The notes: generated from the letters alone by a model not told the origin. Positions 50,045 to 58,938 are shown, counted from the first letter of the stretch. The stretch: DNA of 64,000 bases from an uncultured Prevotella sp. (GCA_946186115.1 CAMHLV010000003.1:1-64000); one strand, 5' to 3'. Numbers and translations are program-made.

Positions 50045-50076
50045 TTGGAATATTCAGAAAAAGTTCCTAATTTTGC
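50045..50076 (+). promoter_or_regulatory. Promoter (TTTG, 20 bp, TAATTTTG) of the HEPN/MNT module
   Basis: TTTG at 50045-50048 and TAATTTTG at 50069-50076 with exactly 20 bp between, 26 bases before the ATG at 50103. Confidence 0.75.
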
Positions 50077-50102
50077 AGCGTAAGGTATAAAAAGTTTGAA
50101 TC

Positions 50103-50543
50103 ATGGAACAGCAGACAGATATACGATGGATACAACGGTATGCTAACTTTCACAAGGCATGCAGCAGACTTGTGGCTGTGACTGAGGCTGACAGATTCAT
50201 GGACGATTTGTCTGAACTTGAAATCGAGGGGCTTGTGCAGCGTTTCGAGTACACCTTCGAATTGGCATGGAAAGTGCTGCAAGACCTGTTGATATATAAG
50301 GGCTACGAATTTATGATGGGGCCCAATGGCACGTTGAAGATGGCTTTTGACGACGGTCTTATCGCTGATCATGATGGTTGGCGGAAAATGGCAAAGTCGC
50401 GTAACACGCTGAGCCATGTGTACGACGAAGAAGAGGTGCTGCCAATCGTCAAATTGATTTACAGCGACTATGCACCACTCTTAAAGAAATTGGATGAGGA
50501 ACTCAATATTCTTTCACAAGACAGTAATTATAAGCAGGCATGA
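50103..50543 (+). CDS. HEPN-domain toxin (nucleotidyltransferase substrate-binding, HI0074-like)
   Basis: A 146-aa helical protein. The active-site motif Rx4H is present as RNTLSHVYDEEE (near 100), preceded by the family hallmark FEYTFELAWKVLQDLL (about 47-62). In HEPN/MNT (HepT/MntA, type VII) modules the HEPN partner is an RNase toxin whose Tyr is AMPylated by the MNT partner; the Tyr in SHVY is suitably placed. It overlaps the next gene by 4 bp (ATGA). Confidence 0.88.
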   Translation: MEQQTDIRWIQRYANFHKACSRLVAVTEADRFMDDLSELEIEGLVQRFEYTFELAWKVLQDLLIYKGYEFMMGPNGTLKMAFDDGLIADHDGWRKMAKSRNTLSHVYDEEEVLPIVKLIYSDYAPLLKKLDEELNILSQDSNYKQA

Positions 50544-50845
50544 AGTTCGGGCTTAGCGATACGGTTATCAAGGAACTGCAGGATGTATTTCGGAGACATA
50601 CGAACATCAAGAAAGTTCTGATTTTCGGCTCACGGTCGAAAGGGAACTATCGTGAAGGTTCGGATATTGACTTGGCGGTTATTGGCGACCATATCGATTA
50701 CAATCAGATTTTGACCATCTTGTGCGAAATCGACGATTTGGAGCTGCTTTATTCCATTGACCTGCTGGACTACAGCAAAAAGGCAGGCACGCCCATTGGC
50801 GACCATATTGATAGAGTAGGACAAGTATTCTACGAGGCTGCATAA
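50540..50845 (+). CDS. MNT-type minimal nucleotidyltransferase antitoxin
   Basis: A 101-aa pol-beta-fold nucleotidyltransferase. The motif LIFGSRSKGNYREGSDIDLA (within 31-51) has the GSxxxG and the paired Asp of the metal site. A third carboxylate lies in LYSIDLLDYS (near 78). As partner of the upstream HEPN protein it probably neutralises the toxin by AMP transfer. It is translationally coupled to the toxin gene by a 4-bp overlap. Confidence 0.88.
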   Translation: MKFGLSDTVIKELQDVFRRHTNIKKVLIFGSRSKGNYREGSDIDLAVIGDHIDYNQILTILCEIDDLELLYSIDLLDYSKKAGTPIGDHIDRVGQVFYEAA

Positions 50846-50910
50846 ACACTAACAAGTATCAGCGGCTATCAGTCGGCAGACCCTCATGATCTTATGATCT
50901 CGACTAAGAT

Positions 50911-51699
50911 ATGACACAGAAATACGCATTATTCTTCGACATCGACGGCACGTTGGTGAGTTTCCAGACGCACGAGATTCCTGCGTCGACTATCCTTGCG
51001 CTGACGCAGGCTAAGGCCAATGGTTCGCGGGTGTATATCGCCACGGGGCGTCCGCCGTTGATTATCAACAATCTGGGGGCTATTGACCACTTGATTGACG
51101 GCTACATCACCACCAACGGCGCATTGTGCTACGTGGGTGACGAAATGGTCACGTGCCAACCCATCCCTAAAGAGGATGTAATGACCTGCGTGGAGGACTG
51201 TCGCGAGCGGGGCAACAGCCTCATCGTCGTGGGGCGTAAGGATGTGGCGGTGCTCGACCCCAAGGGCGACGTCGACCGTATTTTCCGCCAGATGCTCGCC
51301 GTAAAGAACCTCAACCAAGCCTCACCACTCGACGTCGTGCTCCAGCAGGACATCCTGCAGCTGACGCCCTTCTTCCCTGCCGACTACGAACCTGTGCTGA
51401 TGGCCCGTATGCCGCAATGCGTCTCTGGCCGCTGGCATCCGGAGTTTACCGACATCACCGCCAACGGTGCCGACAAGGGCAAGGGCATCCTGGCGATGGC
51501 TCGCCACGAGGGTTTCGATCCCAGTCGCACGATGGCCTTTGGCGACGGCGGCAACGACACCACGATGATTCTCCAGGCAGGCATCGGCGTCGCGATGGGC
51601 AATGCCATCGATGCCCTCAAGCATCAGGCCGACTACGTCACCACCTCCGTCGATGACGATGGCATCCTCAACGCCCTGCGACATTTCGAAGTGATATGA
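50911..51699 (+). CDS. Cof-type HAD-IIB phosphatase
   Basis: A 262-aa cytoplasmic phosphatase of the Cof family acting on sugar or nucleotide phosphates. Motif I is FFDIDGTLVSF (residues 8-18), motif II YIATGRPP, and motif IV FGDGGNDTTMI (near 210). A C2B cap lies in between (about 85-185). G+C at third positions is noticeably higher than in neighbouring genes (many C-ending codons). The substrate cannot be predicted. Confidence 0.87.
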   Translation: MTQKYALFFDIDGTLVSFQTHEIPASTILALTQAKANGSRVYIATGRPPLIINNLGAIDHLIDGYITTNGALCYVGDEMVTCQPIPKEDVMTCVEDCRERGNSLIVVGRKDVAVLDPKGDVDRIFRQMLAVKNLNQASPLDVVLQQDILQLTPFFPADYEPVLMARMPQCVSGRWHPEFTDITANGADKGKGILAMARHEGFDPSRTMAFGDGGNDTTMILQAGIGVAMGNAIDALKHQADYVTTSVDDDGILNALRHFEVI

Positions 51700-51760
51700 T
51701 GATGAAGAAAGTAATGATACGGATGGATGATTAAGAAGAAGAACACCCCATAAAAAGCAA

Positions 51761-51956
51761 TTATTCCAAATTCAACTTTTTTTTGGCGGCTTGTAGCTCA
51801 TCAGCAAGTCGCCTTATCTCCTGTTGCCATGGCTGCTGTACCGAAAGTTAGTACAATAGATACCGTCGTGGCTAAGAGGGATAACAGGAACTGCTTCCAC
51901 GAAGCCATTCCACTACCATTCTTCAGGCTCTTTGGGGTGTGTAACTTGATGTTCAT
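51761..51956 (-). pseudogene. Decayed small membrane-anchored protein gene
   Basis: The ATG at 51956 opens NIKLHTPKSLKNGSG and then a membrane segment FLLSLLATTVSIVLTFGTAAM before a stop at 51801. In a second frame, the following DNA reads WQQEIRRLADELQAAKKKLN and stops at 51761. Together they look like the N terminus and coiled-coil C terminus of one protein whose middle was deleted with a frameshift. I recall similar N termini in longer Prevotella hypothetical proteins, but cannot check. It sits just downstream of the EnvC-like gene. Confidence 0.5.
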
Positions 51957-51961
51957 ATCAT

Positions 51962-53557
51962 TTATCTGCCAATCCAGCTCTCGGGGTTTAGCTTAGCTGT
52001 TTCGCGGCGCAGTTGGAACTGGAGGATATTGTCTTGGCCGACGCGGCCGAGGGCCTGGCGGGTGCTGACGTGCTGACCTCGGCTGACGTTGACGCTGGAA
52101 AGGTTACAATAGACGGAGATGTAGCTGCCATGGCGCACCATGACCACCATTGTGCCACCGATACCGAATACGGCACTTACCTCACCATCGAAGATGCTGC
52201 GTGCCTGTGCGCCAGCCTCACCACGGATGTTGATGCCCTTGTTGTCGAGGGTCACATTATGCAGGCCTTCGACGTTGTATTGTCCGAAATGGCTGACAAT
52301 GCGATAGGGACCGGTAATGGGGACGGGCAGACGGCCACGGTTGCTTTCGAACTTGCCGCTGACACGCATGTCCTCGGTAGGCATACGCAGGGCTTCGTCG
52401 GCCTCCTTGCGTGCCGATGCCACCACCTTGGCGTGCTCACGGTTCTCGGCCTCTGCCTTACGCTCGGCAGCGAGACGGCGCTGCTCGGCTTCACGGGCAC
52501 GGCGCTCGGCAGCCTCGCGGGTCTTCTTGTCCTTGGCAGCCTTGGCCTCAGCCTTGGCTTTCTCCTCCTTGGCCTTGGCTTCGGCTATGCGCCGGGCATT
52601 CTCGCGGGCAGCAGCCTCGGCGGCAGCTTTCTTGCGAGCCAGTTCGGCAGCACGCTTCTTGGCAGCTTCAGCCTCGGCTCGTTTTTTGGCTTCGGCAGCA
52701 GCACGTGCCTTCTGTCGTGCCACTTCCTCGGCTATCAACTTGTCGATTTGTGCATTCAGTGCTGCGTCTTTTTTCTTTTGCTGCGCTATTACCGTTTGTA
52801 TGGTTTTTTGTTCTTTCTGGAGTGTGCTGACGATGTTCTGCTGTTCCACTTGTCTGCTTTCCAGCGAGCGTCGCTCCTGTTCACCCTTGTTGAGCAAGTT
52901 TCGCTTTCGCTCCTGAGCGTTATTCAGGCTCTGGAATTTCAGGTTGACTTCCTCCTCCTTGCTTTTGACTTTTTCTCCCTGCACCTTCTGATATGAGGCA
53001 TACTCCCTCATAAATCTCAGTCGCCTGTACACCTGGGTCAGGTTGTCGGCACTGAAGATGAACATCAGCTGGCTGTGGGTAGAGCGGTTGCGGTGCATAT
53101 ATCGCATCGACTTCACGTAGTTCTTCTTGCGCTCCATGAGCTGGTCTTGCAGCATATCGAGCTGTATTCCAAGTTGTTCAATCTCTACATCGAGAGATGA
53201 TATGTCGTGACGTATAGTGTCGATAGTGCGCCGTTTGCCCTCAATTTCGGTATTGAGTACCATCAGGTTCTGCAGTTTCTGCTTCACGTCGCGCTCGTTG
53301 GCTCGCAGTTTCTGTTCTTGTACTTTTATCTGCTGCTGAATCTGTTTGCGCTGATTCTGTAGCGACTGTACAGAAGGCTGGTTTGTCTTTGTGGCAGTCT
53401 TCTTTTTGCTCTTACCCTTCTGGCTTGTAGTGTTTTTAGCCTTCTTGCTGGCCGCGGCGGTCTTTGTCGCCACAGGCTTTGCCGCACGCTTTTTTTGCTG
53501 AGCGTAGGGCGCCAGGGTGAATATCATCATCAACAGCAGTATTCCTATTCGCTTCAT
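51962..53557 (-). CDS. EnvC-like murein hydrolase activator with degenerate M23 domain
   Basis: A 531-aa exported protein. A signal peptide (1-19, APYAQ) precedes a basic Lys/Ala/Thr-rich segment, two coiled-coil stretches (about 60-260; an Ala/Lys/Glu-rich heptad tract at 270-400), then a C-terminal LytM/M23 domain (about 425-531). The zinc ligands of active M23 enzymes are replaced: LDNKGINI where HxGxD is expected, YCNL for YxHL, and LQFQL for HLHF. It therefore most likely activates amidases rather than cutting peptidoglycan. It is the last gene of the dut operon. Confidence 0.9.
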   Translation of the reverse strand: MKRIGILLLMMIFTLAPYAQQKKRAAKPVATKTAAASKKAKNTTSQKGKSKKKTATKTNQPSVQSLQNQRKQIQQQIKVQEQKLRANERDVKQKLQNLMVLNTEIEGKRRTIDTIRHDISSLDVEIEQLGIQLDMLQDQLMERKKNYVKSMRYMHRNRSTHSQLMFIFSADNLTQVYRRLRFMREYASYQKVQGEKVKSKEEEVNLKFQSLNNAQERKRNLLNKGEQERRSLESRQVEQQNIVSTLQKEQKTIQTVIAQQKKKDAALNAQIDKLIAEEVARQKARAAAEAKKRAEAEAAKKRAAELARKKAAAEAAARENARRIAEAKAKEEKAKAEAKAAKDKKTREAAERRAREAEQRRLAAERKAEAENREHAKVVASARKEADEALRMPTEDMRVSGKFESNRGRLPVPITGPYRIVSHFGQYNVEGLHNVTLDNKGINIRGEAGAQARSIFDGEVSAVFGIGGTMVVMVRHGSYISVYCNLSSVNVSRGQHVSTRQALGRVGQDNILQFQLRRETAKLNPESWIGR

Positions 53558-53569
53558 CTGTTAGTCAGA

Positions 53570-54424
53570 TTATAATGACATAAATCGCTGTAGAATTTCT
53601 TCCATGGTCACCTGACGGTATTTGCTGGATATCTCTGTGCGTGTTTCCCAATCTTCGTCGCTGCCCATATAGTTGAGTATCATGCCCAGTTTTATCTCCT
53701 TCTCAGGTGTAGTGAAGGTCATCTTGTGCTCCATGGGGAAGTGCTTGCGGTTAGCCATCTGGAAGTCTTCATAGTCCCAGTTCAGTTGGTAGTTGCCTCT
53801 GAACCGGTCTTGGTATTTCACGTTTGCCATCTTGATGAGAGCCGATTTGTTGTTGGCCAGCCATCGGTACGACAGCTTGTCGTCGTCAATCATCACGATA
53901 GTGTTTTCTTCTTCCTCTTCGGTGCGATAATTTTTCAGCAGCTGGTCGGTAACGCGTACCTCTCTGGGCTGGAACAGCTCATTCCAGAAGAGTCCCTGCA
54001 GCACGCTAAAGTCGATATGGCTGTTGCGCAGGAAGTCAACCTGTGCGTATGGTACCTTCAGGTAGAGCTTGTTGATGCGGTCCATCACGAGCACGTACTC
54101 TTTTGTAAACTCCAGCCGGCCTGCCTCAACAAAGCCAAAGGCCATCAGCTGAAGTCTGATGACGTCATCGCGCTTCATTTTGAGGTTACCAGTCAGCGTC
54201 ATCTGCCGGTTTCCCACCTCAACGGTGAATTTCACTTTCGACGTGATAAACTTCGTATATTGTGCGTTGTCGTTTACCTTCTGCAGAAAAGCTATTTTCT
54301 CTATGGTTTCGCCAGCACCTACCTCTGTTGTCTCTGTTACAGCCTTGCGGTGAGTGCTACAAGCGGTGGCAGCCATCAGCACCAGTGCCATAAGGGCCAC
54401 GTTAACGATACTTTTTATTCTCAT
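53570..54424 (-). CDS. DUF4292 lipoprotein (LolB-like fold)
   Basis: A 284-aa lipoprotein. The lipobox MAATAC places the modified Cys near 22. The body has the DUF4292 pattern (ITSKVKFTVEVGNRQMTLTGNLKMKRDDVIRLQLM, with breaks) reminiscent of LolA/LolB half-barrels that carry lipoproteins or lipids. Its start overlaps the TPR gene stop by 4 bp and it is followed 12 bp later by the EnvC-like gene. Function is unproven. Confidence 0.87.
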   Translation of the reverse strand: MRIKSIVNVALMALVLMAATACSTHRKAVTETTEVGAGETIEKIAFLQKVNDNAQYTKFITSKVKFTVEVGNRQMTLTGNLKMKRDDVIRLQLMAFGFVEAGRLEFTKEYVLVMDRINKLYLKVPYAQVDFLRNSHIDFSVLQGLFWNELFQPREVRVTDQLLKNYRTEEEEENTIVMIDDDKLSYRWLANNKSALIKMANVKYQDRFRGNYQLNWDYEDFQMANRKHFPMEHKMTFTTPEKEIKLGMILNYMGSDEDWETRTEISSKYRQVTMEEILQRFMSL

Positions 54425-56094
54425 TCCTTCAGGTATTTTTTAAGTTTTATTTTTCTTATGAGCACCTGCTTGCGCTCATCCTTGATTTCAGAGTTTTCGG
54501 CCGACTTGTCCAGGGCTTGCTGCCACAAACTGACAGCTTTCTCCTTGTCGCCGATATGGTAATATATGTCGCCGGCATGCTCAAGCAGTACTGCCGACGA
54601 GTCGCTGTCGCATTGCAGGGTCTGGTCGATATATATCTTGGCCTCGCTGTATCTCTGCTGCATAAAGAGAATCCAAGCGTAGGTGTCAAGATATGTAGCG
54701 TTTTTGGGCTCGGCCTTAATAGTGCGATACGACATCTGCTCTGCCTTGTCCAGTTGTTCTCCCTGTTCGCTCAGGTAGTAGGCATAGTTGTTGAGGCATC
54801 CTATATTGTCTTCTTTCCACACCAGGCATGAGTCATAGGCAGCATAAGCCTCCTTCTCCATTCCCTTCTGGTGCAGTATGTCTCCCATAACAGCATAGAA
54901 GTCCGACACAATAGCTGGGTCGCTCTCGGCATTGATTACGCTGATACCGTTTTTAAAAGCATCCAAGGCATCATCGAGCAGTCCTTTCTGATAGCATGCT
55001 ATGCCTTGGTAGTAGTAGAAAGCCATCTCCTCGGGATTATACTGTCGGGCTTCGCTGCACAGGGATATCACTCGCTCTTTGTCTTCCTTCTGCCATGCGT
55101 AGCTCACCAGTTGCAGTCTCACAGCAGCATTGTCGGGACTGATTTTCAGCACTCGTTCCAGCACAGGGCTGATGCTGTCCTGTGGCATTTTCTTCATATT
55201 CATGTATGAGGCATAGTATAGTGCTGTCTGAGCATCGAGGTTAGGTCGTTGCAGAGCCTGGCGGAACAGTTGCATTACGCGCACCGAGTCGTTGGCCTGA
55301 TGATAATGTGAGAGCAGTCCCATCAGGGCATTACGGTTGTCGGGATACTCATTCATGATTTCTGAGTACATGGCCAGAGCCTGTTTCTCTTGTCCGTTGT
55401 TATACAGTGTGTTGGCATAAAGACATCTGTAGTTGGGGTCGCCGGGATACTGGTCGGCCAGAAGCTTCATCTCGCGTATTGCTGCCTTTCTGTCGTTCAT
55501 CTGTGTGTACAGTTCACTCTTTGCCACCGAGAGTCGTTCCGACTTTCCCTCGGCAGTTTCAATTTTAGTCAGAGTGGTGATAGCCTTGTCGTAATTACCT
55601 GTTTGCTCATACAATTGTACGAGCACGGCCAATATATCATCGCGCTCTGAGTTCTTCTCGTAGAGCCTCTCCAGGGTTGCTGCAGCCTCGTCGTATTCCC
55701 GCTGGGTGATATAGGCATTTGCCATAGTCTCCAGATAAGTGGCATTGTCGGGTTCAAGTGCTACCGCTTTTTTTATGCAGTAGATGGCTTTCTCCTTGTC
55801 CTTTATCATGCTGTAGTAGGGCGTAAGATAGAAATAAGCCTCAGAACGGGTAGAGTCTATTTCTACACAATGGCGCAACAAGTCGAATGCCGCATCATTG
55901 TTGCCTAGATTACGCTGGCATACAGCATCTAAGAAGAACGCGTCGTAATTGCGGTTGGTGTCTTGAGCAAAGCAAATGAGGAATGAGAAATGAGGAATGA
56001 GAAATACGAATGTAGAAATGAGAAATGATCTCATCCCCAATATTCTCCATAGTCGATAGCCGGCGTATGTCATCCCTTCATTTTTCATTTTCAT
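54421..56094 (-). CDS. Exported TPR-repeat protein
   Basis: A 557-aa protein. After about 20 residues comes a hydrophobic signal segment (SFLISTFVFLIPHFSFLI, about 23-40; cleavage near CFAQ) whose codons are made of CATTTCT/CATTCCT heptamers. The rest is a chain of about 12 tetratricopeptide repeats, such as AYFYLTPYYSMIKDKEKAIY, NATYLETMANAYITQREYDE and the late NATYLDTYAWILFMQQRYSE. TPR proteins scaffold complexes, and this one probably works at the envelope with its operon partners. The ATG is 17 bp after the dut stop; a later start (the Met just before RSFLIS) is possible. Confidence 0.85.
   Translation of the reverse strand: MKMKNEGMTYAGYRLWRILGMRSFLISTFVFLIPHFSFLICFAQDTNRNYDAFFLDAVCQRNLGNNDAAFDLLRHCVEIDSTRSEAYFYLTPYYSMIKDKEKAIYCIKKAVALEPDNATYLETMANAYITQREYDEAAATLERLYEKNSERDDILAVLVQLYEQTGNYDKAITTLTKIETAEGKSERLSVAKSELYTQMNDRKAAIREMKLLADQYPGDPNYRCLYANTLYNNGQEKQALAMYSEIMNEYPDNRNALMGLLSHYHQANDSVRVMQLFRQALQRPNLDAQTALYYASYMNMKKMPQDSISPVLERVLKISPDNAAVRLQLVSYAWQKEDKERVISLCSEARQYNPEEMAFYYYQGIACYQKGLLDDALDAFKNGISVINAESDPAIVSDFYAVMGDILHQKGMEKEAYAAYDSCLVWKEDNIGCLNNYAYYLSEQGEQLDKAEQMSYRTIKAEPKNATYLDTYAWILFMQQRYSEAKIYIDQTLQCDSDSSAVLLEHAGDIYYHIGDKEKAVSLWQQALDKSAENSEIKDERKQVLIRKIKLKKYLKE
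55974..56028 (-). repeat. 7-bp period array encoding the TPR signal peptide
   Basis: On plus: AATGAGG/AATGAGA/AATACGA/ATGTAGA units. On the coding strand CATTTCT-type units read HFSFLIS in all three frames, so the array stays open and hydrophobic whatever its phase. Confidence 0.85.
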
Positions 56095-56116
56095 TTCTTA
56101 TCCCTTATTTATCATT
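56076..56116. repeat. 7-bp period tract at the dut-TPR junction
   Basis: TTCATTT-type units from 56077 run to the dut stop (56112). The TPR start codon (56094) and the dut stop both lie within the tract. Confidence 0.6.
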
Positions 56117-56549
56117 TAACACCTGTGTGTCCGTATCCGCCTTCACCCCTTTCGGTCTCGTCAAGCGTTTCAACAGTCACTAATTCTCCCTGCTCGCATC
56201 TGGCAATTACCATTTGGGCTATGCGTTCACCGTCGTTAACTACGAAAACCTCTTGCGACAGGTTAATGAGTACCACGCCTATTTCGCCGCGATAGTCGGC
56301 ATCGATGGTGCCTGGCGTGTTGAGCACAGTCACTCCATGTTTCAAAGCCAGTCCGCTGCGCGGTCTTACCTGGGCCTCGAAACCCTCTGGCAGAGCTATG
56401 TATAAACCAGTGGGAATGAGCCGGCGCTCCATCGGTTGCAGAGTCACTGGCTCATCCAAGTTTGCTCTCAAATCCATGCCAGCACTCTGTGGTGTGGCGT
56501 ATGCAGGCAGTTGCTGATGCCCGCGGTTGATTACAGAGATTTTTATCAT
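56112..56549 (-). CDS. dut: dUTP diphosphatase
   Basis: A 145-aa trimeric dUTPase that hydrolyses dUTP to dUMP and keeps uracil out of DNA. All five motifs are recognisable: 1 AGMDLRANL, 2 RSGLALKHG, 3 [16 protein letters not shown], 4 [10 protein letters not shown], 5 [11 protein letters not shown]. It is the first gene of a four-gene unit (dut, TPR, DUF4292, EnvC-like) driven by the TACCTTTG box at 56581-56588. Confidence 0.97.
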   Translation of the reverse strand: MIKISVINRGHQQLPAYATPQSAGMDLRANLDEPVTLQPMERRLIPTGLYIALPEGFEAQVRPRSGLALKHGVTVLNTPGTIDADYRGEIGVVLINLSQEVFVVNDGERIAQMVIARCEQGELVTVETLDETERGEGGYGHTGVK

Positions 56550-56580
56550 CTTGCTGAAACGTTTCTTTCTTACCGATTTG

Positions 56581-56588
56581 CAAAGGTA
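56581..56588 (-). promoter_or_regulatory. -7 box (TACCTTTG) of the dut operon
   Basis: A TAnnTTTG match on the minus strand, 31 bases upstream of the dut ATG. Confidence 0.65.
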
Positions 56589-56649
56589 AGCAATTTAAAC
56601 GAATCATCATGCCTTTTTTATATATTTTAGCAAAAAACCATTATAGATT

Positions 56650-57606
56650 TCATTTACCTACTACATTCATTGGATTTCCTTCGATGAAGGCTATTACATT
56701 GCTGATAGCCACGTCTATCAATCGTGTTCTTGCTTCCTTGGTAGCCCAGGCGATATGCGGGGTGATAAAGGCATTCTCGCACTTTAGCAGCGGATTGTCG
56801 GTCCGTGGGGGCTCTTCGCTCAATACATCGGCGCAGTAGGCTCTTAGCCGATGTTCGCTGAGAGCTGCTGCCACATCCTGGTCGTTCACCAGCGGTCCAC
56901 GCCCAGTATTGATTAGTATGGCTGTAGGCTTCATCTTCTGGAGTGTCTGTCGGTTAATCAGCTGGTGGGTTTCGGGTGTCAACGGACAGTGTAGGCTCAG
57001 CACGTCGCTCTGCGTCAGCAGTTCTTCCATCGTCAACTTGGTGATACCTAAGGGAAGGCTGTCGGCACTCTTACTGGTATAGGCCACAACCTTCATTCCC
57101 AAAGCCAGAGCTATTGTGGCTACACGGTTTCCGATGTTTCCAAGACCTACAATGCCGAAGGTCTTGCCTGCCAGTTCTGTGAGCTCAGTGTCCCAATAGC
57201 AGAATTCGGGACAGGCAGTCCATTTACCCTCGCGATTGAGGCGGGCATAGTGCTCCGTGCGATTGGTAACGGTAAGCAAATGGGCAAACACCATCTGTGC
57301 TACACTTTCTGTGCTATAAGCAGGCACATTGGTCACTACTATGCCATGCTGTCTGGCGGCGTCAATATCCACGACATTGTAACCGGTAGCCAGCACACCG
57401 ATGTACTTCAAATTAGGCAGTTGCTCTATCTCCTGCTCTCGCAGGCATACCTTGTTGGTGAGCACTATTTCTGCATGCTTGGCACGCTCGATGATCTCTT
57501 CGGGCTGTGTACTGTCATACACTGTCAGTTCGCCAATATCATTAAATGCTTGCCACGAGAGGTCGCCCGGATTTGCTGTGTAGCTGTCGAGTATTACTAT
57601 CTGCAT
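56650..57606 (-). CDS. D-2-hydroxyacid dehydrogenase (NAD-dependent)
   Basis: A 318-aa oxidoreductase of the D-isomer-specific family. The Rossmann loop GIVGLGNIGNRVA (near 150), substrate Arg in INTGRGPLVND (near 235), and the catalytic Glu/His pair (LSEEPP; ITPHIAWATKEAR near 285) are present. Glyoxylate/hydroxypyruvate reductase activity is likely, but D-lactate or 3-phosphoglycerate are alternatives. It is monocistronic with a promoter at 57666-57673. Confidence 0.9.
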   Translation of the reverse strand: MQIVILDSYTANPGDLSWQAFNDIGELTVYDSTQPEEIIERAKHAEIVLTNKVCLREQEIEQLPNLKYIGVLATGYNVVDIDAARQHGIVVTNVPAYSTESVAQMVFAHLLTVTNRTEHYARLNREGKWTACPEFCYWDTELTELAGKTFGIVGLGNIGNRVATIALALGMKVVAYTSKSADSLPLGITKLTMEELLTQSDVLSLHCPLTPETHQLINRQTLQKMKPTAILINTGRGPLVNDQDVAAALSEHRLRAYCADVLSEEPPRTDNPLLKCENAFITPHIAWATKEARTRLIDVAISNVIAFIEGNPMNVVGK

Positions 57607-57665
57607 ATTCTGTTAATCTAAATAATCAAAGCATATATTTCCACATTTGCCGCTTTGGGGTAATG

Positions 57666-57673
57666 CAAAGATA
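57666..57673 (-). promoter_or_regulatory. -7 box (TATCTTTG) of the hydroxyacid dehydrogenase
   Basis: A TAnnTTTG match on the minus strand, about 59 bases upstream of the ATG at 57606. Confidence 0.6.
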
Positions 57674-57768
57674 CATAATTACTCTGAAAAAACAAATAAT
57701 TCCCTCATTTTTTACTTTTCAAAGTTAAAAACAAAGCAAGAACAGATGATATTATAGTGATAAAACAC

Positions 57769-57856
57769 CAGCGAGACAAACAAACGTATATTGTTTATCT
57801 CGCTGATTTTTAACTTGTTAACTCTAAATCAGAGCCTTAATACTCATCCTCGTTGA
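57769..57856. repeat. Direct repeat copy 1 (DUF2795 gene 3' end and terminator)
   Basis: An 88-bp block nearly identical to 59747-59833. It contains a hairpin (CAGCGAGA ... TCTCGCTG) and, reading on the minus strand, the codons FNEDEY plus TAA that end the DUF2795 gene at 59814. It marks a breakpoint next to a truncated thioredoxin-like gene. Confidence 0.85.
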
Positions 57857-58833
57857 AAACTTGGTTTTCGTGCTCACTCTTGGCCTCCGACATCTTGCGC
57901 ACCCATATCCTTGCACAACGTCTACAGTACATCTGCGACTACTATATGCGTGCCGACGACAAAATGCGTCAGGATAGCACATTCAATCGCGAAGCCTATT
58001 GGCAGCAGTTCTTCGACTTTGTGGCACCACGTGCCAAATACCTCACGGACAATCCCCTGCTGATGATCAGTGCCGACGAGTTCTTCTTCAACAGAATAGA
58101 GTTCTATCTCTTCCGTCCCATCACTGCTGGCGGATATCTATGGTACATACCTTTTGACTATGATGCCGAGAAGGCAGAAGACATCGCACGCAACAAGTGG
58201 ATATCTCGTCGTGAGGCAAGAATGAATGACATGAAAGAAATACAAAAGAAGCTTCAACTCAATCCCACCGACTTCAGTGCTCAGGTGTGCCAGTTGCGCA
58301 ACTTCTTCAGCACATTGGAGTGGCATAAAGACCAGTATGACACTGCTACTGACGATTTTGCTGCCACAATGGCCGTTGTTTCACATCCCGATTTGGTGCG
58401 ACAAGGAATATTGGCCTTCCGTGACTACGTAAAGGAGAACGAGATCAAGGTGGTGGAGCAGAAACCGATGACCAAGGGTGACAGCATCTTCCAGCGCATC
58501 ATCGAGCCCTACAAGGGTAACGTGCTCTTTGTTGACTTCTGGGAAATGTCATGCGGCCCCTGCCGCGCAAAGATGCTCCACATGCGCGACGAGGTGGAGG
58601 CCAACAAGGACAAGCCCGTCAAGTACCTTTATATTACCGACGACACACCAGAGAAGTGCAAGTCCTTCCTCGAACCCAACAATATCAAGTGCGAGCATAT
58701 CTATATCACTCCCTCTGAATGGGGCTATCTGCAGCAGAAGTTTAATTTCACTGGTATCCCATTCGTCGTGCTCTTCGACAAGCAGGGCAAGCAACGTAAG
58801 GATGTGACCGTGGAGCAGTTGTTAGCAGAGTAA
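57853..58833 (+). pseudogene. 5'-truncated TlpA-like thioredoxin gene
   Basis: The frame has no credible start: it opens at a TTG inside the direct repeat, lacks a signal peptide and reads out-of-place residues until about MRADDKMRQ. The rest is a normal C-terminal part of an exported thioredoxin-fold protein, with a helical DUF-type region followed by LFVDFWEMSCGPCRAKM (active-site CGPC) and a cis-Pro loop TGIPFVVLFD. The 5' end was probably removed by the recombination that created the flanking repeats. A hairpin (58896-58938) follows. Confidence 0.7.
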
Positions 58834-58860
58834 CAGAACAACAGAGTAACAGAACAACAG
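58828..58860 (+). repeat. Two 16-bp units over the stop codon of the thioredoxin-like fragment
   Basis: AGAGTAACAGAACAAC occurs twice, starting in the last codons. The TAA stop is inside the first unit. The internal period is 8 bp. Confidence 0.75.
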
Positions 58861-58895
58861 GTATACGCCTTATACTCCCGTTTGTGCCAGTATTT

Positions 58896-58938
58896 AATCT
58901 CCCCACTTATGGCGTTTTTCCATATAAGTGGGGAGATT
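58896..58938. terminator. 15-bp stem hairpin after the thioredoxin-like fragment
   Basis: A perfect stem (58896-58910 with 58924-58938) with a 13-nt T-rich loop. It probably terminated the intact ancestor gene. Confidence 0.65.

Noticed and set aside
52013..52996. Long plus-strand ORF opposite the EnvC-like gene
   Set aside because: It is a shadow of the Ala/Lys/Glu-rich coding strand; the minus-strand frame has a signal peptide and a recognisable domain.
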